Assembly: GCA_018374635.1 (NCBI GenBank) | Contig: JAHAEW010000026.1 | Span: forward strand, 1 to 39,046 | Length of the DNA: 39,046 bases | Source of the DNA: Clostridiales bacterium | Lineage (GTDB): Bacteria; Bacillota; Clostridia; Oscillospirales; Oscillospiraceae | Direction: 5' to 3' | Part shown: positions 33,018-39,046 of the stretch, one piece after another | Layout: each line of letters begins with the position of its first letter | How positions within the stretch are numbered: the stretch's first letter is position 1 | Program-made: the position numbers and the translations under genes | The notes under the pieces: generated by a model | What the model saw: the letters and a program-made list of their open reading frames with translations, nothing else | Databases searched by the model: none | Told to the model about the DNA's origin: nothing

Positions 33018-33315
33018 GCGCATCGGATGGCTCGACCATGTGGTCGACATCATCACCGAGGAGGTCATCCAGGAAGGGACGCCCGTAAGCCAGACGAACA
33101 TGAACCACATGGACGACGGTATCTGGCAGAACCGGGAAACCATTATCCTGCATGACAGCCAGATCGCGGACGCGCAGCGTGAGATCAAGGTACTGAAAGA
33201 CGCAACCCTGAATAACATGGTCAACAATGTCTTTCTCATCAATTTTGTCTCCGTAACGTCCGTGGCAATCGCGTCCGGCATCTATGACCCCGTGGCGCGG
33301 AAAATCTATGTATAG
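33004..33315 (+). CDS. Tail fibre-like short protein
   Basis: The 103-residue protein contains VIQEGTPVSQTNMNHMDDGI, a motif seen at the start of many Clostridia phage tail-fibre proteins (attachment segment followed by coiled coil). The middle is a predicted coiled coil (about 47-72) and the C-terminus is hydrophobic (FLINFVSVTSVAIA). It could be the stalk or connector for the adhesin at 35484. GGAGG lies 12 bases before the ATG. Confidence 0.6.
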   Translation: MESYERIGWLDHVVDIITEEVIQEGTPVSQTNMNHMDDGIWQNRETIILHDSQIADAQREIKVLKDATLNNMVNNVFLINFVSVTSVAIASGIYDPVARKIYV

Positions 33316-33625
33316 GGTCGCTTGTACCCGTAAAGAAGCGAGCTGCATCCTCGGGAATTTCTTCAGTGGGCTCTCCCAGGTATGCGAAAGCTGCCAGCGG
33401 CGTCCCCGGGACGAGCTGGCCCTCATCACCAGGGATGGCCTGAAGCTCACCGGCGAGGCCAGCCTGACCATAGAGGGCCGCAGTTCCATCACGGGCGAAC
33501 CGGCAACGGTCAAGCTCACTGACTACGGCTTCGAGTTTTACGGGGACATCGCCGAGCTCGAACGCATCAGGAAAGGGAGGTGCGTCGGCTATGGCGGAAC
33601 CGTCTACCCTGCAGAAGAAGGCTGA
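33308..33625 (+). CDS. Small protein upstream of the DGR, unknown
   Basis: The 105-residue protein starts at ATG 33308, overlapping the previous gene by 8 bp. It has CTRKEASCILGNFF and CESCQRRP near its N-terminus, then a beta-rich part (LKLTGEASLTIEGRSSITGE). The cysteines might bind metal. Its end overlaps the avd-like gene by 35 bp, so the two are probably translated together. No family recognised. Confidence 0.55.
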   Translation: MYRVACTRKEASCILGNFFSGLSQVCESCQRRPRDELALITRDGLKLTGEASLTIEGRSSITGEPATVKLTDYGFEFYGDIAELERIRKGRCVGYGGTVYPAEEG

Positions 33626-33968
33626 GATTTTCCTGGAAAGGGACGTCTACCCCTTGCTCAAAAACTTCCCCGTCGCGGAAAAGTTCTCCCTCAATCAAGA
33701 GATTAAGCAGTCGTGCTATAAGCTCATCCGGGCCACCGTTATGGCGAACAACCTCACCGTCGTCAAGAAGCGGCTGGAGTGGCTGGACGAGGCGGACGCA
33801 GAAAAGACCCTGCTCCTCGTCCTGTTTGGCATAGCGAAGAACCAGAAGTATATCACGCAGAAGAAGCTCTTTGAATTGCAAGGGAGGCTCAACGAGATCG
33901 GGCGCATCATCGGAGGCTTGCAGAAGTATTTCATCAACAACGGCAACGCTCCGCAAGCCAAAAAGTAA
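33591..33968 (+). CDS. avd: Avd-like DGR accessory protein
   Basis: The 125-residue basic protein is wholly helical, with four helix segments (about 6-22, 34-56, 64-82, 88-117) and the family-like KAEIFLERDVYPLLKNFPVA, IRATVMANNLTVVKKRLEWL and KKLFELQGRLNEIGRIIGGL. Avd (also annotated bAvd or 'four helix bundle protein') forms a pentamer that binds the reverse transcriptase and the template RNA and is needed for mutagenic retrohoming. It lies 30 bp before TR, as in Bordetella phage BPP-1. GGGAGG precedes ATG 33591. Confidence 0.88.
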   Translation: MAEPSTLQKKAEIFLERDVYPLLKNFPVAEKFSLNQEIKQSCYKLIRATVMANNLTVVKKRLEWLDEADAEKTLLLVLFGIAKNQKYITQKKLFELQGRLNEIGRIIGGLQKYFINNGNAPQAKK

Positions 33969-33998
33969 AAGCACCTACTTAGGGTTATCTCTGTTTGG

Positions 33999-34091
33999 CG
34001 TCGAATCGTGCGGTTCGCGGCTGGGTGTCGGCCCGCAACTGGAACAACAACAATGCAACGAATCGGAACGTGAACGTCGGTTTTCGCCCCG
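33999..34091 (+). repeat. DGR template repeat (TR), 93 bp
   Basis: This non-coding 93-bp sequence aligns without gaps to 36061..36153 (offset 2062). All 13 mismatches fall on TR adenines: 34004, 34005, 34037, 34046, 34047, 34050, 34052, 34053, 34057, 34061, 34062, 34067 and 34068. There are 20 adenines in TR; none of the 73 other bases differ. In the target frame, nine codons are AAY. Both ends are sharply defined: similarity stops at C33999 and G34091. The invariant 3' tract (34075..34091, ending TTTTCGCCCCG) matches where an initiation-of-retrohoming site is expected. Confidence 0.96.
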
Positions 34092-34312
34092 CCTTGTAGG
34101 TTTATTTCGTCTGGTACGGCTACGGCTTTACTGGCGAGTCCTTGTTATACTTCAAGGGAGAGGTAATCCTTCGCCTTGTCTTTGACGGCGTAAAAACAGT
34201 GACCAAGCTCTGCCCGGCCCTCTCGTATTGGGAAGGTGGGGGGAGGTCTACAATGTGGGTAACAACCCGCGTCATAGGTGCCAAGCCGTTCTCAAAAGGA
34301 AAGGATGCCACA
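34092..34312 (+). ncRNA. TR-RT spacer, likely part of the DGR RNA
   Basis: The 221 bp between TR and the RT start have no convincing gene. In BPP-1 the RNA spanning the avd end, TR and the following spacer folds and primes its own cDNA synthesis, so this stretch is likely needed for priming. An open frame in phase with RT reaches back to 34142, but the best start for RT is 34313 (AGGAAAGG ahead). Base composition is less GC-rich than neighbouring tail genes. Confidence 0.5.
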
Positions 34313-35572
34313 ATGACGAAATTCCCCATTTTAGTAAAGACAGCGCAGAAGGTCAAGCACCCTATAATTCCGCCAATTATGCCGCTCAGACCATACGAGG
34401 AGATGGTTGGGTGGGATACTATCGGGGCCAGCTATAAAAACGCGCTCCGAGGGCAGCGGAAATACACTCGGGAGGCGGTCTTATACGACCTCTTCTCCGA
34501 AGTGAATAATGTCCAACTATGGCGTGAGCTCACGGCGATCAAAGCGCGGCCAGACCCAGATCAACGAAAGAAGGAGTATATCCCTGGCTCCTATCGTCAC
34601 AGGACGATCACGGAGCCAAAGGAGCGCAGCCTCCACATTCCGAAGCTCCGGGACAAGATCGTGCAGACTACCGTCCATGAAGCCTTGCAGGACATCTACC
34701 GGCCCGTATTTGTAGACCGCTCCTATGCGTGTCTTTACGGGAAAGGGCCCATCCGGGCCGCGCTGGATGTGCAGCACGACATGAGGGTCGCCCGGATGAA
34801 GTGGGGCGACGAAGCTGCCGTCATAAAGATCGACGTGAAAAAGTTTTTCTATTCTATCGACCGCCAAGTCTTGAAAAGGCTCCTGGCGAAGCGGTTCAAG
34901 AAGCTACGAAAGAAGCACCCGGAGCGTTACGAAGACCTCCTCCGCTTTTATCGCCTTCTTTGCAAAGTGATCGACTCCAGCCCTGAAGGAGAAAAGGGCG
35001 TCCCCCTGGGGAATGTCAGCTCCCAGGACTTCGCAAATATTACCCTCAATGAGCTCGATCAGTTCTGCATCCGCTTCCTCGGGGCAAAGCTCTATAGGCG
35101 ATACGCCGACGACGCCGTCATCATTGCGCCGAACAAAGAGACCGCGAGGGAGTGGCTTGCGAAGATCAAGCAGTTCGTCAAAGACAAGCTGCATCTTGAT
35201 CTCAACAGCAAGACGAAAATATTCTATTTGCGGCAGGGCGTGAACGCCTACGGCTACAAAATCAAAGCCACGCACCTGGAGCTTCGGACGCAATCCAAGC
35301 GGAAGCAGAAACGACGGGTCAAGGCTATGATTGCGAAGCTACGGGAGGGCAAGAAGACGCGCAAGGAGGTACAGCAAGAAGTCAACTCCTGGCTCGGTTT
35401 TGCCCGCTGGGCAAGTGCCTACAATCTGGCGGCGAAGATATTCGCGCCCTACCGCTTCATCAAAGTGGAAGGAGAGCTACCTTATGGCGCAATATCTCGG
35501 CCTCGTCAAGCTCGGCGGATTTTACAACAACGGTACGATACTGAAAAGGCCCACAAAGCCCTGGCGTCCTGA
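34313..35572 (+). CDS. DGR reverse transcriptase
   Basis: The 419-residue reverse transcriptase copies the TR RNA with errors at adenines. Landmarks: RYKREV-like GQRKYTREAVLYDLFSEV (about 48-65), YRHRTITEPKERSLHIPKLR, DRSYACLYGKGPIRAALD (135-152), motif A IKIDVKKFF with D174, the LGNVSSQDFAN box with SQ at 237-238 that distinguishes DGR enzymes from the QG of other RTs, and the catalytic YADD at 264-267. A basic thumb follows (RTQSKRKQKRRVKA). Its 3' end overlaps the target gene by 89 bp in another frame. Confidence 0.96.
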   Translation: MTKFPILVKTAQKVKHPIIPPIMPLRPYEEMVGWDTIGASYKNALRGQRKYTREAVLYDLFSEVNNVQLWRELTAIKARPDPDQRKKEYIPGSYRHRTITEPKERSLHIPKLRDKIVQTTVHEALQDIYRPVFVDRSYACLYGKGPIRAALDVQHDMRVARMKWGDEAAVIKIDVKKFFYSIDRQVLKRLLAKRFKKLRKKHPERYEDLLRFYRLLCKVIDSSPEGEKGVPLGNVSSQDFANITLNELDQFCIRFLGAKLYRRYADDAVIIAPNKETAREWLAKIKQFVKDKLHLDLNSKTKIFYLRQGVNAYGYKIKATHLELRTQSKRKQKRRVKAMIAKLREGKKTRKEVQQEVNSWLGFARWASAYNLAAKIFAPYRFIKVEGELPYGAISRPRQARRILQQRYDTEKAHKALAS

Positions 35573-37340
35573 CGTGGAGCCGTATAGCGGCTGCGGCGTC
35601 GGCGACATCCCGCAAATGAGCGGGAGCATGGCAAACTACACACTCGGCAGCACCCCGGCAGCGGATGCCAACAAGCTCCAGTGGCACAAGATCAAGGACG
35701 GCAGCAAGACCCTCCTGATCTGCGACCGGAACATCCTGGTCTCTGTTTCCTGGAACGATCTGAACGAACAGGGCTACATCACCGGCAAGACCGTCACCAT
35801 CGACGGGGCGACCTATAAGTGCCGCGTTCTGACGGGTGGCAGCACTTATAGGGGAAACGACACATATGCGGGAGGCTCGCCCACCAATAACGAGTGGGAC
35901 AGGTTCATCACCCGCGAGGAGGTTATCACCGGCCTCCCGGCCCCCACATCGTCCGACCTGGACGCCTCCCTCGCCGCCGCCGACAAGACGAGTGCCCACA
36001 ATCAGTTCTGGAATTGGATGGGCTGCTATTCTTGGTGTCAAGAGGTATATTCTGGAAATTCGTCGTCTCGTGCGGTTCGCGGCTGGGTGTCGGCCCGCTA
36101 CTGGAACGGCAGCTCTGCCACGTCTCGGGGCGTGAACGTCGGTTTTCGCCCCGTCCTTGAAATCCTGAACACTGACCCTCTGATCTCTGACAGTGACCGC
36201 AATCTGGGTGATAAGAACACCAACTTCACGATACAGTACAGCGTCGACGACCCCGACTCCGGCGACGTGCTAACGGCGACGGAGTCGATCGATGGCCGAA
36301 CGACGAAGTCGTTCGGCCCGACGCGAAATTTTGTATATACCATTTCCGTCCCAGTCGATGAATTGTCCCTTGGGACGCATACCGTGAAGGTCGTGGTCAC
36401 TGACGGCAAGGGCGGGACGGCCACCAGGACGTGGACGTTCACCAGAACCAACAGCGCACCCACCATCAGCGGCGTCGATGGCAACCTGGGAGATAAAAAC
36501 CTGGGCTTCACCTACGATTATACCGTCAACGACGCGGACGGCGACACCCTCACCGTGACGGAGCAGCTCAACGATGAGACCATCCGCACGATCAACAACG
36601 CCCCCAAGGGCGAGCCCCTTGGCGTGGCGATCACCTCCGAGAAGCTCTACACCCTCGACCTCAACTCCGTCAACACCATCACCATCATGGTCACTGACGG
36701 CAAGGGCGGCACCAGCTACCGGAGGCTCACCTTCAAACGCACCAACAGCGCACCGGCGATCTCCGGCCAGGATATGGCCCTGGGCCACAAGACAGGCAGC
36801 TTCGCCGAGAAGTACACCGTCACCGACATTGAGGGCGACAACGTGGTCGTCACCGAGTTCGTGGACGACGTGCAGATCAGGAGCTATCAGGCTACCCTGG
36901 GGCAAGAGGAGACCATCGAGCTCACTCGGGAGAGGTGGCTCATGCTTACCAATGGCAACCACCAGCTCCGGGTGGAGGCCGTGGACGGCAACTTCGCCAC
37001 CTCGGTGCGGGTCTGGACATTCTCCAAGAAGGAGAGCGTCATCTGTTTCCAGCTCAATGAGCCGGAGGAGACGGACGAGGCCGCATCCAAGGTGCTGGTC
37101 ACCCCGACATGGCATATCGAGGGCGCGACGGCTCTGGTGGAGGCTTGTAACAACGCCTTCGACGCCGAGCCCACCTGGGAGGACATCACCCCCATGGTGG
37201 CGATCAACCGAGTCTATAACTTCACCAACAAGACCAAGACGGCGGACAAGTGGGGCGTCAACATCCGCTTCACCATCACCAAGAACGAGGGCTACGAGGG
37301 CGAGGTTTCCATTTCTGGCTTTGGAGGTGCTTACGAATGA
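35484..37340 (+). CDS. DGR target: variable tail adhesin with Ig-like repeats
   Basis: The 618-residue protein starts MAQYLGLVKLGGFYNNGTIL behind AAGGAGAG; a longer frame back to 35331 lies inside RT and was rejected. Residues 1-230 form the diversified domain: a lead-in, then FWNWMGCYSWCQEV, RGWVSARYWNG and GFRPVLE, matching C-type-lectin/sulfatase-like DGR target folds. Variable residues are 195, 206, 208-211, 214, 216 and 218 (212 and 213 also have adenines). Three Ig-like units of about 92-98 residues follow (about 231-322, 323-420, 421-512; each with D-x-x-LG-K and VTDGKGG-type turns). A C-terminal domain (513-618) ends the protein. This is probably the receptor-binding tail tip. Confidence 0.92.
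   Translation: MAQYLGLVKLGGFYNNGTILKRPTKPWRPDVEPYSGCGVGDIPQMSGSMANYTLGSTPAADANKLQWHKIKDGSKTLLICDRNILVSVSWNDLNEQGYITGKTVTIDGATYKCRVLTGGSTYRGNDTYAGGSPTNNEWDRFITREEVITGLPAPTSSDLDASLAAADKTSAHNQFWNWMGCYSWCQEVYSGNSSSRAVRGWVSARYWNGSSATSRGVNVGFRPVLEILNTDPLISDSDRNLGDKNTNFTIQYSVDDPDSGDVLTATESIDGRTTKSFGPTRNFVYTISVPVDELSLGTHTVKVVVTDGKGGTATRTWTFTRTNSAPTISGVDGNLGDKNLGFTYDYTVNDADGDTLTVTEQLNDETIRTINNAPKGEPLGVAITSEKLYTLDLNSVNTITIMVTDGKGGTSYRRLTFKRTNSAPAISGQDMALGHKTGSFAEKYTVTDIEGDNVVVTEFVDDVQIRSYQATLGQEETIELTRERWLMLTNGNHQLRVEAVDGNFATSVRVWTFSKKESVICFQLNEPEETDEAASKVLVTPTWHIEGATALVEACNNAFDAEPTWEDITPMVAINRVYNFTNKTKTADKWGVNIRFTITKNEGYEGEVSISGFGGAYE
36061..36153 (+). repeat. DGR variable repeat (VR), 93 bp
   Basis: The copy of TR lies at codons 193-224 of the target gene. 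Of nine AAY codons in TR, seven are changed here: N to S (195), Y (206), G (209), S (210), S (211), S (214) and G (216). N208 and N218 are unchanged. A tenth change (codon 212) is silent. No changed site creates a stop. The pattern shows that at least one round of mutagenic retrohoming has happened. Confidence 0.96.
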
Positions 37341-37870
37341 GTGGCATGCAGTATCTGACCCCGAAGAAGTCTGTCGGGGAATTGAACCGGGCGGCTCGCC
37401 GGAGCAGCTCCGCCCAGGCCGTCGCGGAGATCATGTTTGTCAAGATGGCCCAGGAGCAGCAGCTCGACGAGACAACGATCTCCGAGTACCCTGACCTCTT
37501 TACCCTGTGGGACGAAAACTGGCGGGGCAAGGCGGGCGACATCGTCCAGGACGAGGGCCAGCTCTATCGCTCCATCCACGACGTCAAGGACGCTGGCCAG
37601 AATACCAAGCCCTCGGCAACGCCCTCCATGTGGACGCGCATCGGCAACCCCCTGGAGGAGTTCCCGGAGTGGATTCAGCCTATCGGGGCGCATGACGCCT
37701 ACGACCAGGGGGCGAAGGTGACCCACAACGGCAAGAGGTGGGTCTCCAGCGCAGCCTCCAACGTCTGGGAGCCGGGCGTTTACGGCTGGGAGGAATACCA
37801 GGAGCCGGAACCGGCCCAGGAAGCCCCCCAGGAAGCCCAGGACGGGCCCGGGGAGCCCGAGGGCGAGTAA
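37337..37870 (+). CDS. Tail-fibre protein with carbohydrate-binding-module-like repeats
   Basis: The 177-residue protein starts at an ATGA overlap with the adhesin gene, with TTTGGAGG ahead. Residues about 55-105 (LWDENWRGKAGDIVQDEGQL, YRSI) and 113-155 (WIQPIGAHDAYDQGAKVTHN, GKRWVS, PGVYGWEEY) resemble two ChiC/CBM5-12-type modules that bind sugars. The C-terminus is Pro/Glu/Ala-rich. It may be a cell-wall-binding accessory or chaperone for the adhesin. This is the last phage gene. Confidence 0.75.
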   Translation: MSGMQYLTPKKSVGELNRAARRSSSAQAVAEIMFVKMAQEQQLDETTISEYPDLFTLWDENWRGKAGDIVQDEGQLYRSIHDVKDAGQNTKPSATPSMWTRIGNPLEEFPEWIQPIGAHDAYDQGAKVTHNGKRWVSSAASNVWEPGVYGWEEYQEPEPAQEAPQEAQDGPGEPEGE

Positions 37871-37891
37871 CCGGCCACCCACAATGAAAAC

Positions 37892-37929
37892 GGCCCCGGA
37901 GGGCGGCGTGTGCCGCTTCTCCGGGGGCC
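37892..37929 (+). terminator. Large GC-rich hairpin after the last phage gene
   Basis: 37892..37907 pairs with 37912..37929 around a GTGT loop, about 16 bp with one wobble and two bulges. There is no T-tract, so it may slow or end late transcription, or protect the mRNA end. A second perfect 7-bp stem (CTTAGAA/TTCTAAG, 37996..38002 and 38007..38013) follows, with six T at 38024..38029. The rest of 37871..38040 holds no gene. Confidence 0.5.
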
Positions 37930-38040
37930 CTATAACGCCCGCCCTCCTGCGGGGGCCGCTCCCCATTCTGGGGGCCGTCGCCGCAAGCGGGCGGGCTTAG
38001 AATTACTTCTAAGAAATCCGCTATTTTTTCTCATTTTCGC

Positions 38041-38074
38041 TGTCCGAGTTTCTCAAAAATTTTGTCGCGCTACA
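38041..38074 (-). repeat. Right terminal inverted repeat
   Basis: Read inward from 38074, the 34 bp begin TGTAGCGCGACA and share TTTGAGAAA and a final GGACA with the left end: 24 of 34 positions are identical. A further GAGAAA lies at 38033..38028 on the same strand. Confidence 0.85.
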
Positions 38075-38342
38075 CTTTTCCATGGACGCGCTCCCTCAGC
38101 TGGCGGGCCACCGTAAGGAAATCTTCTCCCTCGGCGCCGGCGGAGATCTCCTGTTCCGCCACAGCCAGCTTTCCGTAAAGGTCAATGAGCGCCTGCTGCC
38201 GCTCATACTCCTCCATGCTGAGGACCACCATATCGCCGCTGCCATTGCGGGTGATATAGACCGGCTCATGGGTCTGGCGGCAAAAATCAGAGATCTCGTT
38301 GGCATTGTTACGCAAATCGGAAATGGGACGAATGGTCGGCAT
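38070..38342 (-). CDS. Phd/YefM-family antitoxin
   Basis: The 90-residue antitoxin has the Phd N-terminal DNA-binding fold (MPTIRPISDLRNNANEISDF, EPVYITRNGSGDMVVLSMEE) and a flexible acidic C-terminus that would neutralise the toxin. AGGAGG lies 8 bases before ATG 38342; a GTG three codons earlier overlaps that site and was rejected. The last codon and stop are provided partly by the phage end: GTG TAG here, versus GTA TGA in the rejoined locus. The protein is therefore unchanged. It is host DNA, now separated from the toxin body by the prophage. Confidence 0.9.
   Translation of the reverse strand: MPTIRPISDLRNNANEISDFCRQTHEPVYITRNGSGDMVVLSMEEYERQQALIDLYGKLAVAEQEISAGAEGEDFLTVARQLRERVHGKV
38075..38079. 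repeat. Right copy of 5-bp target-site duplication (CTTTT)
   Basis: It is identical to 127..131 and immediately follows the phage end ACA. On the minus strand it is AAAAG, the end of codon 2 and all of codon 3 of the interrupted toxin gene. Confidence 0.85.
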
Positions 38343-38365
38343 AACAGCCACCTCCTTCTATGGAC

Positions 38366-38394
38366 AGTATAGCAAAATTGCGAGTAAATATCAA
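38366..38394 (-). promoter_or_regulatory. Promoter of the toxin-antitoxin operon
   Basis: On the minus strand, TTGATA (38394..38389) and TATACT (38371..38366) are 17 bp apart, and the antitoxin ATG lies 23 bases beyond. Autoregulation by Phd-type antitoxins is usual. Confidence 0.75.
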
Positions 38395-38416
38395 GCAAAA
38401 TTTAGAGCGAATCGAG

Positions 38417-38998
38417 GTGATTCTAATCGGCAGTGGAAACTGGATCGTCGACAATTTAAATTCCGCCCTGGAGACCTGGAACGGCAAGCTCATGGAGATC
38501 TGGCAGCTCATCAGCACCACACCGGAGGAGTTCAAGGGCGGCGGGGTCTGGGATGTGATCGTCAATATCAACGGCGCTCTCCAGGCCATCGGCTACGCCC
38601 TCCTGGTGTTGTTTTTTGTGATGGGCGTGGTCAAGACCTGCGGCAGCTTCACGGAGCTGAAGAAGCCGGAAATGGCCTTCAAGTGCTTTGTCCGCTTTAT
38701 TCTGGCCCAGGCCGCGGTGATGTACGGGATGGAGCTCATGACCGCCCTGTTCCGGATTGCCCAGGGCATGGTCTCCACCATCATGGACTCGTCCGGCCTG
38801 GCGTCGTTGAACGCCACTACGCTGCCGGACGAGATGGTGACCATCATTGAAAGCGTGGGGCTGATTCAAAGCATCCCCCTGTGGGCCATCACCCTGCTGG
38901 GCTCCCTGTTTATCTGGGTACTGGCCCTGGTCATGATTCTGACGGTTTACAGCCGTTTTTTCAAACTCTATAGTGCGTCCGGAAGTGCGGCGGTATAA
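38417..38998 (+). CDS. TrbL/VirB6-like conjugation membrane protein, apparently truncated
   Basis: The product (193 residues from GTG 38417) has SGNWIVDNLNSALETWNGKL, then TM helices near VNINGALQAIGYALLVLFFV, FVRFILAQAAVMYGMELMTA and IPLWAITLLGSLFIWVLALV. It resembles the polytopic conjugation protein of Tn916/Tn1549-type Firmicutes elements. An ATG at 38360 is in frame, but the antitoxin promoter overlaps that stretch, so 38417 is preferred. Family members as I recall them continue for some 90 more residues after FFKLY; here the frame diverges and stops after 9 residues, suggesting truncation. It indicates that the phage landed in or beside an integrative conjugative element. Confidence 0.7.
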   Translation: MILIGSGNWIVDNLNSALETWNGKLMEIWQLISTTPEEFKGGGVWDVIVNINGALQAIGYALLVLFFVMGVVKTCGSFTELKKPEMAFKCFVRFILAQAAVMYGMELMTALFRIAQGMVSTIMDSSGLASLNATTLPDEMVTIIESVGLIQSIPLWAITLLGSLFIWVLALVMILTVYSRFFKLYSASGSAAV

Positions 38999-39046
38999 GC
39001 CAAAGCACACGGATAGATGGAAATTCCGCCTATTGCACGGCGGTAG

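Larger units (their letters stand above)
132..38074 (+). mobile_element. Complete Mu-like transposable prophage, 37,943 bp
   Basis: The element starts TGTGACC and ends with the complement of TGTAGCG. The first and last 34 bp are imperfect inverted repeats (24 of 34 match) flanked by the 5-bp duplication CTTTT. Inside are a DDE transposase with its AAA+ partner, Gam-like, GemA-like and Mor-like proteins, and a Mu-type head and contractile tail module in the usual order. Rejoining the flanks through one CTTTT restores an antitoxin-toxin overlap, which independently supports the boundaries. All core modules are present and intact, so the prophage looks potentially functional; that is inference. 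Confidence 0.93.

Noticed and set aside
33971..33998. Possible extension of TR on its 5' side
   Set aside because: Alignment to VR upstream of 33999/36061 needs gaps and includes non-adenine mismatches, so the repeat edge was placed at 33999.
34092..34100. Possible extension of TR on its 3' side
   Set aside because: After 34091 the match to VR needs a 1-base insertion and a C-to-T change, so it does not follow the adenine-only rule.
35331..35483. Upstream extension of the DGR target gene (51 residues)
   Set aside because: It lies wholly inside the RT gene, is Arg/Ser-rich and lacks a ribosome site, while ATG 35484 has AAGGAGAG.
132..38074. tRNA or rRNA genes
   Set aside because: I saw no cloverleaf with a T-loop GGTTCGAATCC-type motif, and no rRNA-like sequence, within the phage.

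Overview
The window holds one complete Mu-like transposable prophage, 132..38074 (37,943 bp), with short host flanks. The high-GC sequence, the strong AGGAGG-type ribosome binding sites, the Clostridia-like phage families and a flanking gene resembling the TrbL/VirB6 membrane protein of Firmicutes conjugative elements all suggest a gut Clostridia-type host (Oscillospiraceae or a relative). The species cannot be named from the sequence. Both ends are resolved: 34-bp imperfect terminal inverted repeats starting TGT, bounded by a perfect 5-bp target duplication (CTTTT). Rejoining the flanks restores a Phd-RelE/ParE toxin-antitoxin operon on the minus strand. The phage sits just after codon 3 of the toxin gene.

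Layout. 132..853 is a non-coding left end with transposase-site-like repeats and two terminators. 854..1356 is the immunity switch: a leftward repressor, three spaced operator-like repeats and a strong rightward promoter. 1435..11965 is the early/middle block: small unknown genes, an HTH protein, the DDE transposase (A), the AAA+ target-selection ATPase (B), a small membrane protein, Gam-like and GemA-like proteins, zinc-finger and other small proteins, a two-domain endolysin and a Mor-family activator, closed by a strong terminator at 12020..12053. 12077..18569 holds the holin and the packaging/portal genes, with a DNA methyltransferase between large terminase and portal. A 135-bp gene-free gap (18570..18704) lies near the genome midpoint, where phage Mu carries its strong gyrase site. 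18705..22807 is the head and connector block. 22814..32684 is the contractile tail: sheath, tube, frameshifted assembly chaperone, tape measure, hub, spike and baseplate.

32685..37870 is the host-recognition region and the most striking part. It is a diversity-generating retroelement (DGR): an Avd-like accessory gene (33591..33968), a template repeat TR (33999..34091), a DGR reverse transcriptase (34313..35572, YADD and SQ motifs) and a large target adhesin (35484..37340) holding the variable repeat VR (36061..36153). TR and VR align over 93 bp without gaps. They differ at 13 positions, and every one is an adenine in TR. Nine TR codons are AAY, so mutagenesis there cannot create stops. The variable site is internal, in a C-type-lectin-like domain, and is followed by three Ig-like repeats and a C-terminal domain. 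A carbohydrate-binding-module-like protein follows.

Together the genes describe a temperate phage that replicates by transposition, builds a contractile-tailed particle and appears able to diversify its receptor-binding tip by mutagenic retrohoming. Other points of note are a -1 slippery site in the tail chaperone, a nested scaffold start, an AUU-start methyltransferase and a Cys-rich small gene with an in-frame UGA.
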